Source of the DNA: Oceanibaculum indicum P24
Lineage (GTDB): Bacteria > Pseudomonadota > Alphaproteobacteria > Oceanibaculales > Oceanibaculaceae
Assembly: GCF_000299935.1 (NCBI RefSeq)
Contig: NZ_AMRL01000011.1
Coordinates: forward strand, 46,050-110,049
Reading direction: 5' to 3'
Length of the DNA: 64,000 nt
Part shown: piece after piece, positions 1 through 8,899 of the stretch
How positions within the stretch are numbered: position 1 is the stretch's first letter
How the letters are laid out: each line of letters opens with the position of its first letter
Made by a program: the position numbers and the translations under genes
The notes under the pieces: generated by a model
Database searches by the model: none
Told to the model about the DNA's origin: nothing
Seen by the model: only the letters and a program-made list of their open reading frames with translations

Positions 1-2489
1 AGGCCGATCTCCCTTTCCACCGCCTCAATGGCCTCGACCGCGGCGCCCAGAGACACCTCCTCGGCCAGGTTGAAGGAGATGGTGACCGCCGGAAACTGCG
101 CCTGATGGCTGATCAGCAGCGGTGTCTGGCGCTGGCTGACCCGTGCCACAGTAAGCAGCGGCACGGGCTGGCCGTCGGGCGTCTGGATGAACACGTCCTG
201 CAGCGCTTCCGGCCCCTGCGCCTGTGCCGGATCGACTTCCAGGATCACCCGATACTGGTTGGCCTGGGTGAACATGGTGGCGATCTGCCGCTGCCCAAAG
301 GCGCTCTGCAGCACGCTGACGATCTGCGTGGTGTCGATGCCGAGGCGCGCCGCCGCGTCACGGTCGATCTCGACATAGGCCTGCAGTCCGCCATTCATCA
401 GGTCATTGGCGACGTCGGCCAGCTCCGGCCGCGCCTGAAGCGCCTCCATCAACGGCGTCACCCAGCGTGCCAGCACCTCGCGGTCGGGGTGGCTCAGGGT
501 GAACTGGAACTGCGTGCGGCTGACGCGGTCCTCAATGGTCAGCTCCTGCACCGGCTGGAACCAGGCAGTGATGCCGACGATGTCGCTGACCTCCCCGCGC
601 AGCCGGGCGATGATCTCGGTCGCCGACGCGCCGCGTTCCCCATGCGGTTTCAGGTTCACCAGCATGCGGCCGCTGTTCAGCGTGGCGTTGCTGCCATCCA
701 CCCCGATGAAGGAGGACAGGTTGGCGACATCTGGGTCCTTCAGGATGCGCGTTGCCAACGCCTGCTGGCGTTCGGCCATCGCCTGGAAGGAGATCGATTG
801 CGGGGCTTCGGTCACCACCTGGATGACGCCGCTGTCCTGCACCGGGAAGAAGCCCTTGGGTACGGCGAGATAGAGGATGCCGGTCAGCGCCAGCGTCGCC
901 AGCATCACCCCCATTGTCAGCGTCCGGTGCAGCAGCACCCAGTCCAGCCAGATCCCGTAGCGCGCGATCAGCCGGTCCATGAAGCCGGGCTTGCCGGTCT
1001 CATTCGCATGCAGGGCCGGCAGCATGCGGGCACTCATCATCGGCGTCAGCGTCAGCGAGACGGCCAGCGAGATCAGGATGGCAATAGCCAGCGTGACGGC
1101 GAACTCATGGAATAGCCGCCCCACCACATCGCCCATGAACAGCAGCGGGATCAGTACCGCGACCAGCGACAGCGTCAGCGACACCAGGGTGAAGCTGATT
1201 TCCGACGCGCCCTTCAGGGCGGCCTGCAGCGGCGGCAGCCCCTTCTCCCGGTGGCGGGCGATATTCTCCAGCATGACGATGGCGTCATCGACGACGAAGC
1301 CGGTGGCGATGGTCAGCGCCATCAGCGTCAGATTGTTGATCGAGAATCCGGCCAGATAGATCACCCCGAAGGTGCCGACCAGAGACAGCGGCACCACCAC
1401 GCTGGGGATGATCGTCGCGCGGGCATTGCCCAGAAAGGCGAAGGTGACGGCGACCACCAGCGCGATGGCGAACAGCAGTTCGATCTGCACGTCACGCACC
1501 GAGGCGCGGATGCTCTGCGTGCGGTCGGTCAGGACCGAGACCGTGACCGATGCCGGCAGGCTGGATGAGAGCTGCGGCAGCAATGTACGCACCCGGTCGG
1601 CAACGTCGATCACATTGGCGCCGGGCTGACGCTGGATGTTCAGCAGGATCGCCGGCACCTCGCCGGACCAGGCCGCCAGGAAGCGGTCCTCCGCGCCATT
1701 CTCGACCGTGGCCACATCGCCCAGCCGCAAGGCCGCGCCATCCTGCCAGGTCAGGATCAGCTGACGGTAGCCGTCCACCGTGCGGATCTGGTCGTTGGCA
1801 TCCAGTAGGGTGGAGCGGAACGGCCCGTCGAAGCTGCCCTTGGCCTGGTTCGCATTGGCGCTGGCGATGGCGCTGCGCACATCCTCCACCGTCAGGCCGG
1901 CGGTGGCGAGCGCACCGGGGTTGACCTTCACGCGGATCGCCGGGCGCTGCCCGCCGGCCAGGCTGACCAGCCCGACGCCGGACACCTGCGCCAGCTTCTG
2001 CGCCATGCGGGTATCGACCAGGTCATAGACGGTCGGCAGCGGCAGCTCGGACGAGGTAATGGCCAGCGTCAGGATCGGCGCATCGGCCGGATTCACCTTG
2101 CGATAGACCGGGGGCACCGGCAGGTCGTTCGGCAGCAGGCTGCTGGCGGTGCTAAGCGCCGACTGGACCTCCTGCTCGGCGACGCCCAGATCGACCGTCA
2201 GCGCGAATTGCAGAGTGATGACCGACGCCCCGCCGGAACTGCTGGAAGACATCTGCTTCAGGCCCGGAATCTGGCCGAGGCGGCGTTCCAGCGGCGCGGT
2301 GATGGTGCGCGACGTCACGTCCGGGCTGGCGCCGGGATAGAAGGTGAAGACCTGGATGATCGGGTAATCCACCTGCGGCAGCGCCGCCACCGGCAGCAGG
2401 CGCCAGGTCAGGATGCCCGACAGCAGCAGCGCCAGCATCAGGAGTGAGGTGGCGACCGGCCGCAGGATGAAGGGGCGCGAGATGTTCAT
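1..2489 (-). CDS. mdtB: RND multidrug efflux permease, MdtB-like (partial, 3' end outside window)
   Basis: This is the inner-membrane drug/proton antiporter of a tripartite RND pump. The reading frame is open from ATG at 2489 to the left edge, about 829 codons of the roughly 1,030 expected. The N-terminus [18 protein letters not shown] gives the first membrane helix. It is followed by the family segments ALPQVDYP and YPGASPDV and by the [10 protein letters not shown] stretch typical of MdtB/MdtC. The proton-relay Asp-Asp pair is visible in [14 protein letters not shown], near residue 400. It starts 6 bp after the stop of the adaptor gene, so the two are one operon. A second permease (mdtC) may follow outside the window. 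The MdtB assignment is by sequence resemblance recalled from the family. Confidence 0.93.
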   Translation of the reverse strand, partial: MNISRPFILRPVATSLLMLALLLSGILTWRLLPVAALPQVDYPIIQVFTFYPGASPDVTSRTITAPLERRLGQIPGLKQMSSSSSGGASVITLQFALTVDLGVAEQEVQSALSTASSLLPNDLPVPPVYRKVNPADAPILTLAITSSELPLPTVYDLVDTRMAQKLAQVSGVGLVSLAGGQRPAIRVKVNPGALATAGLTVEDVRSAIASANANQAKGSFDGPFRSTLLDANDQIRTVDGYRQLILTWQDGAALRLGDVATVENGAEDRFLAAWSGEVPAILLNIQRQPGANVIDVADRVRTLLPQLSSSLPASVTVSVLTDRTQSIRASVRDVQIELLFAIALVVAVTFAFLGNARATIIPSVVVPLSLVGTFGVIYLAGFSINNLTLMALTIATGFVVDDAIVMLENIARHREKGLPPLQAALKGASEISFTLVSLTLSLVAVLIPLLFMGDVVGRLFHEFAVTLAIAILISLAVSLTLTPMMSARMLPALHANETGKPGFMDRLIARYGIWLDWVLLHRTLTMGVMLATLALTGILYLAVPKGFFPVQDSGVIQVVTEAPQSISFQAMAERQQALATRILKDPDVANLSSFIGVDGSNATLNSGRMLVNLKPHGERGASATEIIARLRGEVSDIVGITAWFQPVQELTIEDRVSRTQFQFTLSHPDREVLARWVTPLMEALQARPELADVANDLMNGGLQAYVEIDRDAAARLGIDTTQIVSVLQSAFGQRQIATMFTQANQYRVILEVDPAQAQGPEALQDVFIQTPDGQPVPLLTVARVSQRQTPLLISHQAQFPAVTISFNLAEEVSLGAAVEAIEAVEREIG

Positions 2490-2495
2490 GAGGCG

Positions 2496-3788
2496 TCAGC
2501 CGCCGCGATTCTGCCGCTGTGCGGGGGTGTTCTGGGCCGGGCTGCCGGAGCCGCCCTCCTTGACGATGGTGACCTCCCTGCCCTCGCGCAGCCGGTCCAG
2601 CCCTTCCAGCACCACCTCGTCGCCTTTCGTCAGACTCTCCGTAACGGCAATCCGGCCGCCGCTGGTGGGGCCGAGGCTGACCGGCCGGACCGTCGCCTTG
2701 CCGTCAACGATCATATAAACGTATGTGCCTTGCGCGCCATATTGCACGGCATCGGCCGGAATGGTGACCGCCCCTTCCAGCGTGCGCACCCGCAGCCGCA
2801 CATTCACGAACTGGTTGGGAAACAGCGCATCGTCTTCATTTTCGAACTGCGCCTTCAGCCGCAGCGTGCCTGTGGCGATGTCGATCTGATTGTCCAGCGT
2901 GGTCAGCACGCCTTCGGCCAGCATCTGCCGCTCGCTGCGGTCCCAGGCCTCCACCGCCAGCAGCCGGCCCGCCCGGTGTGCGGCACGGACATCGGCGAGC
3001 TGTACCTCGGGCACGGTGAACTGCACGGCAATCGGCTGGGTCTGGGTGATGGTGACAAGGCCTTCGGTATCGCCGCTGGCGATCAGATTGCCAGCATCGA
3101 TCCGGCGCAGGCCAAGGCGTCCGCCGATCGGCGCGGTGATCTTCGTATAGGAAAGCTGCAGCTTGGCGTTATCCACCTGGGCGCGGTTGGTCATCAGCGT
3201 TCCGCGCAGCTGGTTCACCAGCGCCTCCTGCGCGTCGAGCTGCTGGCGGGCGATGGAATCCTGCTGGAACAGCCGCTTGTAGATGGCGAGGTCGCTTTCC
3301 GCGTTCTTCAACTGGGCGAGGTTCTGCTGCAACGTGCCTTCCGCCTGGGCGAGCGCGACGCGGAAGGGCTCCGGGTCGATCTCCGCCAGCACCTCGCCGG
3401 CCTCGACCCGCTCCCCTTCCTGAAACAGGACGCTGTGCAGCAGCCCGTCCACCCGACTGCGGACCACCACAGTGTTCATTGGCGCCACCGTGCCGATGGC
3501 CTTCACCTCGACCGCCATATCCTCGACGGCCGCCGGAACCACCCGGACCGGCACCGGTGCCGCCCATGGATTGGCTCCCCCGCCACGCGACATGGGGCCG
3601 GGCTGTGGAACTTCCGGGGTGCGCAACAGGTAATGCCAGGCAAGCACGCCCGCAATCGCTAGCGTCACCAGAAACAGGATCGCGCTGACCCTCCGGCCAG
3701 AGAGTGGGCGGCCAGAGGATGGACGACCCGAAACAGGACGCTCCGAGGCAGGCCGGTCGGCGGAGGAAGGAAGCTCTGGCTCAGTCAT
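2496..3788 (-). CDS. mdtA: RND efflux periplasmic adaptor (membrane fusion protein), MdtA-like
   Basis: This 430-residue periplasmic adaptor would link the MdtB-like permease to an outer-membrane channel. An N-terminal cytoplasmic stretch carries RPxSG repeats (about residues 17-31), followed by one membrane anchor (about residues 36-52). Next come the biotinyl/lipoyl-like half-motif (VDGLLHSVLFQEGERVEAGEVL), an alpha-helical hairpin (about 140-200), the second lipoyl half (TKITAPIGGRLGLR) and beta-barrel domains. The C-terminal tail is Gly/Gln-rich. It is the first gene of the operon, with 6 bp to the permease start. No TolC-like channel gene is in the window. The short Arg/Pro/Ser repeat at the N-terminus is unusual for the family. 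Confidence 0.93.
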   Translation of the reverse strand: MTEPELPSSADRPASERPVSGRPSSGRPLSGRRVSAILFLVTLAIAGVLAWHYLLRTPEVPQPGPMSRGGGANPWAAPVPVRVVPAAVEDMAVEVKAIGTVAPMNTVVVRSRVDGLLHSVLFQEGERVEAGEVLAEIDPEPFRVALAQAEGTLQQNLAQLKNAESDLAIYKRLFQQDSIARQQLDAQEALVNQLRGTLMTNRAQVDNAKLQLSYTKITAPIGGRLGLRRIDAGNLIASGDTEGLVTITQTQPIAVQFTVPEVQLADVRAAHRAGRLLAVEAWDRSERQMLAEGVLTTLDNQIDIATGTLRLKAQFENEDDALFPNQFVNVRLRVRTLEGAVTIPADAVQYGAQGTYVYMIVDGKATVRPVSLGPTSGGRIAVTESLTKGDEVVLEGLDRLREGREVTIVKEGGSGSPAQNTPAQRQNRGG

Positions 3789-4065
3789 GAATACCCATGC
3801 GGAAGAGATAGGTGCAGGCGGCGCCGGCGCCAGCTCTCCGAGCCGTACCAGCCCCCATGGAAGTCGGTTGGGAAACCAGCTTGGGAAAGGGCTCTCGGCG
3901 TAGGCGCGAATGATTATTAGATGATGGGAACAGTGCGGGAAACCCCTGCTTTCGGTCGCTCGTCCTATGGGAGAAAACGCGCGACACAGGCATTTCCGTC
4001 GCGGTTACCGGCGTTGTCGTCGTGTTTGCACAGTAAACAAAATCTGTTGCACCGGAAGGAGGATA
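3789..4065. promoter_or_regulatory. Divergent intergenic region between mdtA and the XRE-cupin regulator; operator candidate at 4023-4039
   Basis: No credible gene lies here, and it must hold the promoters for mdtA (leftward) and the regulator (rightward). The only clear symmetrical element is TGTTT-N7-AAACA at 4023-4039, with half-sites at 4023-4027 and 4035-4039. It lies about 60-75 bp upstream of the regulator start and could be its own operator. That is inference from position only. No convincing sigma-70 promoter can be named by eye. Confidence 0.35.
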
Positions 4066-4089
4066 ATGCTTGCATGTGAGGCAACTTGA
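4066..4089 (+). other. Possible 7-codon leader minigene (MLACEAT)
   Basis: A perfect Shine-Dalgarno AAGGAGG at 4056-4062 sits directly before ATG at 4066. That ATG opens a seven-codon frame ending in TGA at 4087-4089. The following regulator gene (GTG 4100 or ATG 4106) has no recognisable ribosome-binding site of its own, and an in-frame TAA at 4091 rules out an upstream start. Translation of the minigene could therefore be coupled to the regulator. The spacing from Shine-Dalgarno to ATG is short (3 nt), and a real peptide is unproven. Confidence 0.35.
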
Positions 4090-4099
4090 TTAATTCCAT

Positions 4100-4774
4100 G
4101 TGCAAATGAACCTCATCGATCACAGTTTGCGCCAGATCGGCATTTCCATCCGGGAACGCCGGGCCGCGCGCCAGATGACCCTTGCGGAGCTAGCCGGCCA
4201 GACCGGCATGTCCCTCTCCTTCCTGTCGCGCGTCGAGCGCGGACAGGCGCAGACTTCGGTCGGCAACCTCATCCGCATTGCCGAGGCGCTGGGCGGCACG
4301 CTTCACGATCTGATTGGCCCGCCACCCGCCGAGGATAAGGGCTTCACCCTTTTCCGCTCCGCCGAATCGGCGCCGTCGGGCATTTCCGGTAGCGGCTATC
4401 GCTGGACTCCAGTTTCCGAGGGCGGCGCCGGGCGCAGTATCGAGGCAATCCTGCTGGACCTGCCCGCCGGCCCCGTCGCCGATACCCGGTTTTCGCATCC
4501 GGGCGAGGAAATCTGCTACGTGCTGGAAGGCCAGGTGCGCTTCATCGTGGGCGAGACCAGCACCGTCCTGGCGACCGGCGATGCCATCCATCTGCGCTCC
4601 GACATTCCGCACACCGCCACCGCCGAGGGTGGGCCGGCGCGGGTGCTGATGATGACACACCACCCCTCCGGGCCGTCCACCGGGCCAGGCGAGCGGCCGG
4701 ACTGGTGGAATCCGGGTGGGATCACACAGCCGAACGAAAACAGGCCAAACGATAACAGGGAGGATCAGGAATGA
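4100..4774 (+). CDS. XRE-family transcriptional regulator with C-terminal cupin domain
   Basis: This 224-residue protein is a DNA-binding regulator with a small-molecule-sensing cupin. The N-terminal helix-turn-helix covers about residues 12-66 (RRAARQMTLAELAGQTGMSLSFLSRVERG). The cupin beta-barrel covers about 120-195, with HPGEEICYVLEGQVRFIVG as its first motif and a second motif around LRSDIPHTA. Regulators of this build usually control an adjacent uptake or catabolic operon. The stop overlaps the next cupin gene by four bases (ATGA), so the two are co-translated. The start is GTG 4100 or ATG 4106. Neither has a Shine-Dalgarno, while a strong one serves a tiny upstream frame. The ligand is unknown. 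Confidence 0.9.
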   Translation: MQMNLIDHSLRQIGISIRERRAARQMTLAELAGQTGMSLSFLSRVERGQAQTSVGNLIRIAEALGGTLHDLIGPPPAEDKGFTLFRSAESAPSGISGSGYRWTPVSEGGAGRSIEAILLDLPAGPVADTRFSHPGEEICYVLEGQVRFIVGETSTVLATGDAIHLRSDIPHTATAEGGPARVLMMTHHPSGPSTGPGERPDWWNPGGITQPNENRPNDNREDQE

Positions 4775-5217
4775 GCCAGCAGACAGCACCGATTGCCCGT
4801 GAGGGCCACCAGCCCTTCGAGGCCCGGCATCGCGACGATATCGACTGGGAGACCATCCGCTGGCCGGGCGAGACCGGCAAGATGCTGTTCCACCCGCGCC
4901 CGGAACGGCCGACCGAGCCGAATGCCGGCATCCTGAGGCTGGAACCGGGGGCGCACCATCCGCTGCACAAGCATGATTTCGCGCAGATCTGGTACATCCT
5001 TGAGGGCGAGTTCCGCATCGGTGGCGGCACCTACGGTCCCGGCACGATGATCTTTCACCCCGACCCGCATTTCGAGGATGAGTTCAGGACAGAGACCGGC
5101 GGCGAGATCCTGATCGTGCAGTATCCCGGCCCGACCACCGGCGGGAGGCCGATCTATGACAAGCGCTTCAACATGGCCGACCGCAAGCCCATCGCGGCGG
5201 AACGCACCGACCTCTAA
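4771..5217 (+). CDS. Small single-domain cupin protein
   Basis: This 148-residue protein is one conserved beta-barrel cupin. The metal-binding first motif is visible as GAHHPLHKHDFAQIWYILEGEF, with several His and a Glu. The second motif is weaker, around GTMIFHPDPHFEDEF. It has no signal peptide, so it is cytoplasmic. It overlaps the XRE-cupin regulator by four bases, so the pair probably acts on the same metabolite. It could be an isomerase, a dioxygenase-like enzyme or a binding protein, and the sequence does not decide. Its end faces livF across a shared terminator. Confidence 0.85.
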   Translation: MSQQTAPIAREGHQPFEARHRDDIDWETIRWPGETGKMLFHPRPERPTEPNAGILRLEPGAHHPLHKHDFAQIWYILEGEFRIGGGTYGPGTMIFHPDPHFEDEFRTETGGEILIVQYPGPTTGGRPIYDKRFNMADRKPIAAERTDL

Positions 5218-5229
5218 GGCGGAAAGATC

Positions 5230-5256
5230 ACCGGCCTTGCCTGAGGCAAGGCCGGT
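5230..5256. terminator. Bidirectional intrinsic terminator between cupin gene and livF
   Basis: A perfect 12-bp stem, 5230-5241 with 5245-5256, has a TGA loop. It sits 12 bases after the cupin stop and 11 bases after the livF stop on the other strand. The T-run is short, but the position between convergent genes and the strong stem make termination in both directions likely. Confidence 0.75.
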
Positions 5257-5267
5257 TTGCGCATTAC

Positions 5268-6032
5268 TCAGTCGATCTTGTAGTCCAGCCACTCCGCGAT
5301 CATCTCGCGCATCCGGCTGTCGCCCTTGAAGTCGGCAGCGGCCCCATCCGCCTTGTTCTGGCCGAGTTCCAGGATATAGACATGGTCGGAGACGTTCACG
5401 CACTGGCGGACATTCTGGTCCACCAGGATGACGGTTACCCCCTGCTCCGGCAGCGCCTTGATGAAGGCGTACAGCTCCTGCGATAGCTTCGGCGCGATCA
5501 TCGCTGTCGGCTCGTCCAGCATGACGATCTTCGGCTCCAGCGCCAGCGCGCGCGCCAGCTCCAGGAAACGCTGCTGGCCGCCCGACATGCTGCCGGCCAT
5601 GTCCTTGCGCTTCTGCTTCAGGATCGGGAACTGGGCATAGGCGCGTTCCAGCGCGCGCTCCATCCGCGGCTTGTCCTTGCGGAAGACCCAGCAGCCCAGG
5701 CGCAGATTGTCCTCGACCGACAGATCGTTGAACAGGCTGCGATTCTGCGGGACATAGGCGATGCCGCGCTCGATGAACTGGTAGGGTTCCAGCCCGTCGA
5801 TGCGCTCCCCGGCCAGCCGGATCTCGCCGCGCTGCGGCTTCAGGAAGCCATAGAGCGTCTTCAGCGCGGTCGATTTGCCGGCGCCGTTTGGACCGATAAT
5901 GCCGGTGATCTTGCCTTCCGGGATGTTCAGGCTGAGGCCGTTCAGGATGCTGATATCGCCATGGTAAGAGACGAAGACATCGCGCATCTCCATCAGCGAT
6001 GCAGTCGTCGTTGGTGTGGGCGTATCGGTCAT
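5268..6032 (-). CDS. livF: Branched-chain amino acid ABC transporter ATP-binding protein LivF
   Basis: This 254-residue nucleotide-binding subunit belongs to a HAAT-family importer. The Walker A motif is GPNGAGKST (about residues 42-50). The signature is MSGGQQRFLELARAL, and Walker B is IVMLDEPTAMI followed by the H-loop region with VDQNVRQC. LivF proteins carry this short form without the long C-terminal extension. It overlaps the end of livG by four bases and is the last gene of livMHGF. The Q in place of the usual H in the switch loop is common in LivF. Confidence 0.95.
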   Translation of the reverse strand: MTDTPTPTTTASLMEMRDVFVSYHGDISILNGLSLNIPEGKITGIIGPNGAGKSTALKTLYGFLKPQRGEIRLAGERIDGLEPYQFIERGIAYVPQNRSLFNDLSVEDNLRLGCWVFRKDKPRMERALERAYAQFPILKQKRKDMAGSMSGGQQRFLELARALALEPKIVMLDEPTAMIAPKLSQELYAFIKALPEQGVTVILVDQNVRQCVNVSDHVYILELGQNKADGAAADFKGDSRMREMIAEWLDYKID

Positions 6033-6760
6033 GCCGAGGCACTCCCCAGATAGGCTTCGATCACGTCCGGATTCTTCTTCACCTCATCGACCGATCCCTC
6101 GGCGATCTTCCGGCCTTCGTTCAGCACCACGATGTGGCTCGACAGGCGGTAGATCGAGGTGAGGTCATGGCTGACCAGGATGAAGCTCTTGCCCTTCTCC
6201 AGCAGCCCCTCGATGCGCTCCAGCAGCAGCTGGCAGAGCGAGGGATTCACGCCGGCGAAAGGCTCGTCCAGCAGGATCAGCTTCGGGTCCAGCATGATGA
6301 GACGGGCCAGCTCCAGTAGCTTCTGCTGGCCGCCGGACAGTTCCTCCGCATAGTTCTGGCGTAGCCCGTGGAGGTTGACCTGGGCGAGGCACTCCTCCGC
6401 CTGCTCGGTCAGCTCCGCGTCGCTGAGGCCTGAGCCCAGCAGCGGCACCAGCAGATTGTCGATCAGCGTCATCCGGCGGAACACGCGCGGCACCTGGAAG
6501 GTGCGCCCGATGCCCAGCCGCGTCACCTCATGCGGACTGCGGCCGATCAGCTCCTCCCCGTCGAATCTGATGCTGCCGCCATCGGCCTTGTACAGCCCGT
6601 TCACGCAGTTCATCACCGTGGTCTTGCCCGACCCGTTGATGCCGATCAGGCCGAGGACTGTGTTGCGCTCCAGCGTGAAGGAGACCTCGTTCACCGCGAC
6701 CAGACCGCCGAAGCGCTTCACCAGATCGCGGGATTCCAGAAGGATGTCGTTCGTCGTCAT
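6029..6760 (-). CDS. livG: Branched-chain amino acid ABC transporter ATP-binding protein LivG
   Basis: This 243-residue partner ATPase has Walker A GINGSGKTT (about residues 39-47), signature LSGGQQKLLELARLI, Walker B LILLDEPFAGVNP and switch histidine in LVSHDL. It is coupled to livF by a four-base overlap and lies 10 bp after livH. With LivF it should form the heterodimeric motor below the LivH-LivM channel. Confidence 0.95.
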   Translation of the reverse strand: MTTNDILLESRDLVKRFGGLVAVNEVSFTLERNTVLGLIGINGSGKTTVMNCVNGLYKADGGSIRFDGEELIGRSPHEVTRLGIGRTFQVPRVFRRMTLIDNLLVPLLGSGLSDAELTEQAEECLAQVNLHGLRQNYAEELSGGQQKLLELARLIMLDPKLILLDEPFAGVNPSLCQLLLERIEGLLEKGKSFILVSHDLTSIYRLSSHIVVLNEGRKIAEGSVDEVKKNPDVIEAYLGSASA

Positions 6761-6770
6761 CGTGCCGCCC

Positions 6771-7652
6771 TCACGTCCCGCGCGCCTTGCCGAGCAGCCC
6801 GTTGGGCCGGAAGAAGATCACCAGGATCATGATCGAGAAGCCGATGATCGGCGCCATGGTCTGCGGCAGGAAGACGATGGACATCTGTTCCGCCAGCCCG
6901 AAGATGATGCCGCCCAGGATGGCGCCCATCGGATTGCCGAGGCCGCCCAGCACCACGACGATGAAGCCGATCAGCGTGTAATCCACGCCGACAAACGGGT
7001 TGAAGGACGGGAATACCATCGACACCATCACGCCGCTGGCCCCGGCCAGCCCGATGGACAGGGCGAAGGCGGCGGCCGACAGGCGGTTGATGTTCACGCC
7101 GACGATCTGCACCGCGTCGCGATTCATGATCGAGGCGCGGATCGCCTTGCCCGGCAGGGTGAAATAGAGGAACCAGGCCAGCGCCAGCAGGATCGCCACG
7201 GTGACGCCCATGGCGACCAGTCGGGCGGTCGGCAGATACAGGATACCGACCTTCATGGAAATCGGCTGGAAGCTGAAATCCAGCGAGCGGAAATCCGCCT
7301 CGAACAGCAGCAGCATGCTGGCCGCCAGCATCAGCGACACGCCATACATCACCAGCAGCGAGGCCAGCATCGGATCGTCCGAACGCTGCAGGCGCGGCAT
7401 GACGAGGTTGTTCAGCAGCCAGCCGAACGCCATGAAGCACAGGAAGGCCAGCGGCAGCGCCAGCAGCGGGTGCAGATCGAAGGCGTTGTAGAGCACATAG
7501 CAGAAATAGGCGCCGGCGATCAGGAACTCGCCATGCGCGAAGTTCTTTACCTGCAGCACGCCGTAGAGCAGCGACAGGCTGACGCCGATCATCGCGTAGA
7601 TGACGCCGAGGATGAGGCCGTTGGCGAGGCCGTTCAGAATCAGATAGGTCAT
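6771..7652 (-). CDS. livH: Branched-chain amino acid ABC transporter permease LivH
   Basis: This 293-residue polytopic membrane protein begins with the LivH hallmark N-terminus (MTYLILNGLANGLILGVIYAMIGVSLSLLYGVLQVKNFAHGE, in pieces). The FAHGEF segment follows the second helix. The coupling-helix region GAD/ASGVMVSMVFPSFNP and the PMGAILGGIIFGLAEQ helix match the family. It sits 18 bp downstream of livM. It forms the translocation channel with LivM. Confidence 0.95.
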   Translation of the reverse strand: MTYLILNGLANGLILGVIYAMIGVSLSLLYGVLQVKNFAHGEFLIAGAYFCYVLYNAFDLHPLLALPLAFLCFMAFGWLLNNLVMPRLQRSDDPMLASLLVMYGVSLMLAASMLLLFEADFRSLDFSFQPISMKVGILYLPTARLVAMGVTVAILLALAWFLYFTLPGKAIRASIMNRDAVQIVGVNINRLSAAAFALSIGLAGASGVMVSMVFPSFNPFVGVDYTLIGFIVVVLGGLGNPMGAILGGIIFGLAEQMSIVFLPQTMAPIIGFSIMILVIFFRPNGLLGKARGT

Positions 7653-7670
7653 GTCTTTTCGTCCCCCGGC

Positions 7671-8633
7671 CTACAGGATGTACCGCCGCCAGGACGGCTT
7701 GCGCTGGATGATGCTGCCGACGATGCCGCGCGGCAGGAACAGGATCAGCAGGATGATTGCGAGGCCCAGCAGGAACAGGTTGAAGATCGGGAAACGCTGC
7801 CAGATCAGGTCGTCCACCCAGACCATGACGATGGCGCCGATCACCGGCCCGGTCACGGTGCCAAGGCCACCGGCAATGGCGTAGATCACCGTCTTTGCGG
7901 TGACCAGGAACTGGAAGGCGCTTTCGGGATCGATGATGTTGGTGTACCAGGCCTCCACCCCGCCGGCGAGCGCGCCGAACAGCGCCGAGAGCATCCAGGC
8001 CTTCAGCCGCGTGCCGACCACGTTCACGCCCATCACCTCGGCGGCCTGATCATCGTCGCGGATCGCCCGCAGCGCCTTGCCGAGGCGCGACTGCGCCAGC
8101 CAGGTGATGGTCAGCAGGGCGGCCACCATGACCGCCAGCATGTAATAGAAGGTTACGACCGGGGAGATGCTGAGGCCGAGATTGATGCCGTAGCTGCCGC
8201 CGGCCCAGCTTTCCGGCAGGTTCACGATGACCAGCCGGCAGATGATGGCGAGGCCCAGGCTGACGATGGCGAAGTAGATGCCCTTCAGCTTCAGGGTCGG
8301 CGCGAACAGCAGGCTCAGCAGCACGCCGCAGACGCCGCCCACCAGGATCGAGACATAGACCGGCACGCCGAACATCTTGGTCAGGATCGCCGTGGCGAAG
8401 GCGCCGATGCCGTAGAAGGCGACATAGCCAAGCGGCATGTAGCCGGTGAAGCCGGCGATGATGTTCAGCCCGGTCGCCATGGTGATCCACAGCATCAGGT
8501 AGAAGGAGAAGGACAGCGACGTGCCCAGCACCGGCACCAGCGCCAGCGCGGCGACGATGACAGCCATCACCGTGAACCAGATGCGGTTGCGGATGGCGGC
8601 AATCGCGGAATCGTCCCTCGAATCCGTTGCCAT
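7671..8633 (-). CDS. livM: Branched-chain amino acid ABC transporter permease LivM
   Basis: This is the second channel subunit, about 320 residues with some nine hydrophobic helices. The typical LivM segments GFTGYMPLGYVAFYGIGAFATAIL and GGLGTVTGPVIGA are visible. The frame is open upstream to ATG 8669. ATG 8633 is preferred because GAGGGGG lies about 8 nt before it, while the upstream ATG has no clear ribosome-binding site. It is the first gene of the livMHGF operon and is transcribed away from livK across a shared control region. Confidence 0.93.
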   Translation of the reverse strand: MATDSRDDSAIAAIRNRIWFTVMAVIVAALALVPVLGTSLSFSFYLMLWITMATGLNIIAGFTGYMPLGYVAFYGIGAFATAILTKMFGVPVYVSILVGGVCGVLLSLLFAPTLKLKGIYFAIVSLGLAIICRLVIVNLPESWAGGSYGINLGLSISPVVTFYYMLAVMVAALLTITWLAQSRLGKALRAIRDDDQAAEVMGVNVVGTRLKAWMLSALFGALAGGVEAWYTNIIDPESAFQFLVTAKTVIYAIAGGLGTVTGPVIGAIVMVWVDDLIWQRFPIFNLFLLGLAIILLILFLPRGIVGSIIQRKPSWRRYIL

Positions 8634-8899
8634 AAAAGAAGCCCCCTCGGTCTTCGGATAGACGGCCATCCATCCGGGAATGGCCTTGCGTCCGCTGCGG
8701 GACAGCGGCGATTTGTTCCGGGCACTTGTAAATAGGTTTCACAACAGTGACAATGCCGCCGTTTCGCAGAACGGCATAAAAACGATCCGAAAATTGCCGT
8801 TTGTCGCATTGGCGGGATGGCTTGTTGCCAGGCTCGCCCGCCAGAAATCCACGGGGAAAGGGCCCGGTCGCAAGACCTGGGCGCTCAGGAGGTATCACG
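8634..8899. promoter_or_regulatory. Divergent control region between livM and livK
   Basis: These 266 bases lie between the livM and livK starts and must hold both promoters. Small symmetrical elements are visible: CCGCTG-N5-CAGCGG near 8693-8709 and TCAC-N4-GTGA near 8738-8749. A strong AGGAGG at 8887-8892 serves livK. No known regulator site or riboswitch fold is recognised. Confidence 0.4.

Noticed and set aside
3781..3993. 70-codon minus-strand frame upstream of mdtA
   Set aside because: No family resemblance, no clear ribosome-binding site, and it sits in the promoter region.
6375..8735. 786-codon open frame on the plus strand opposite livG, livH and livM
   Set aside because: Its protein is low-complexity, rich in Asp/His/Gln/Arg, with no family features, and mirrors the high-GC codon bias of the liv genes on the other strand.
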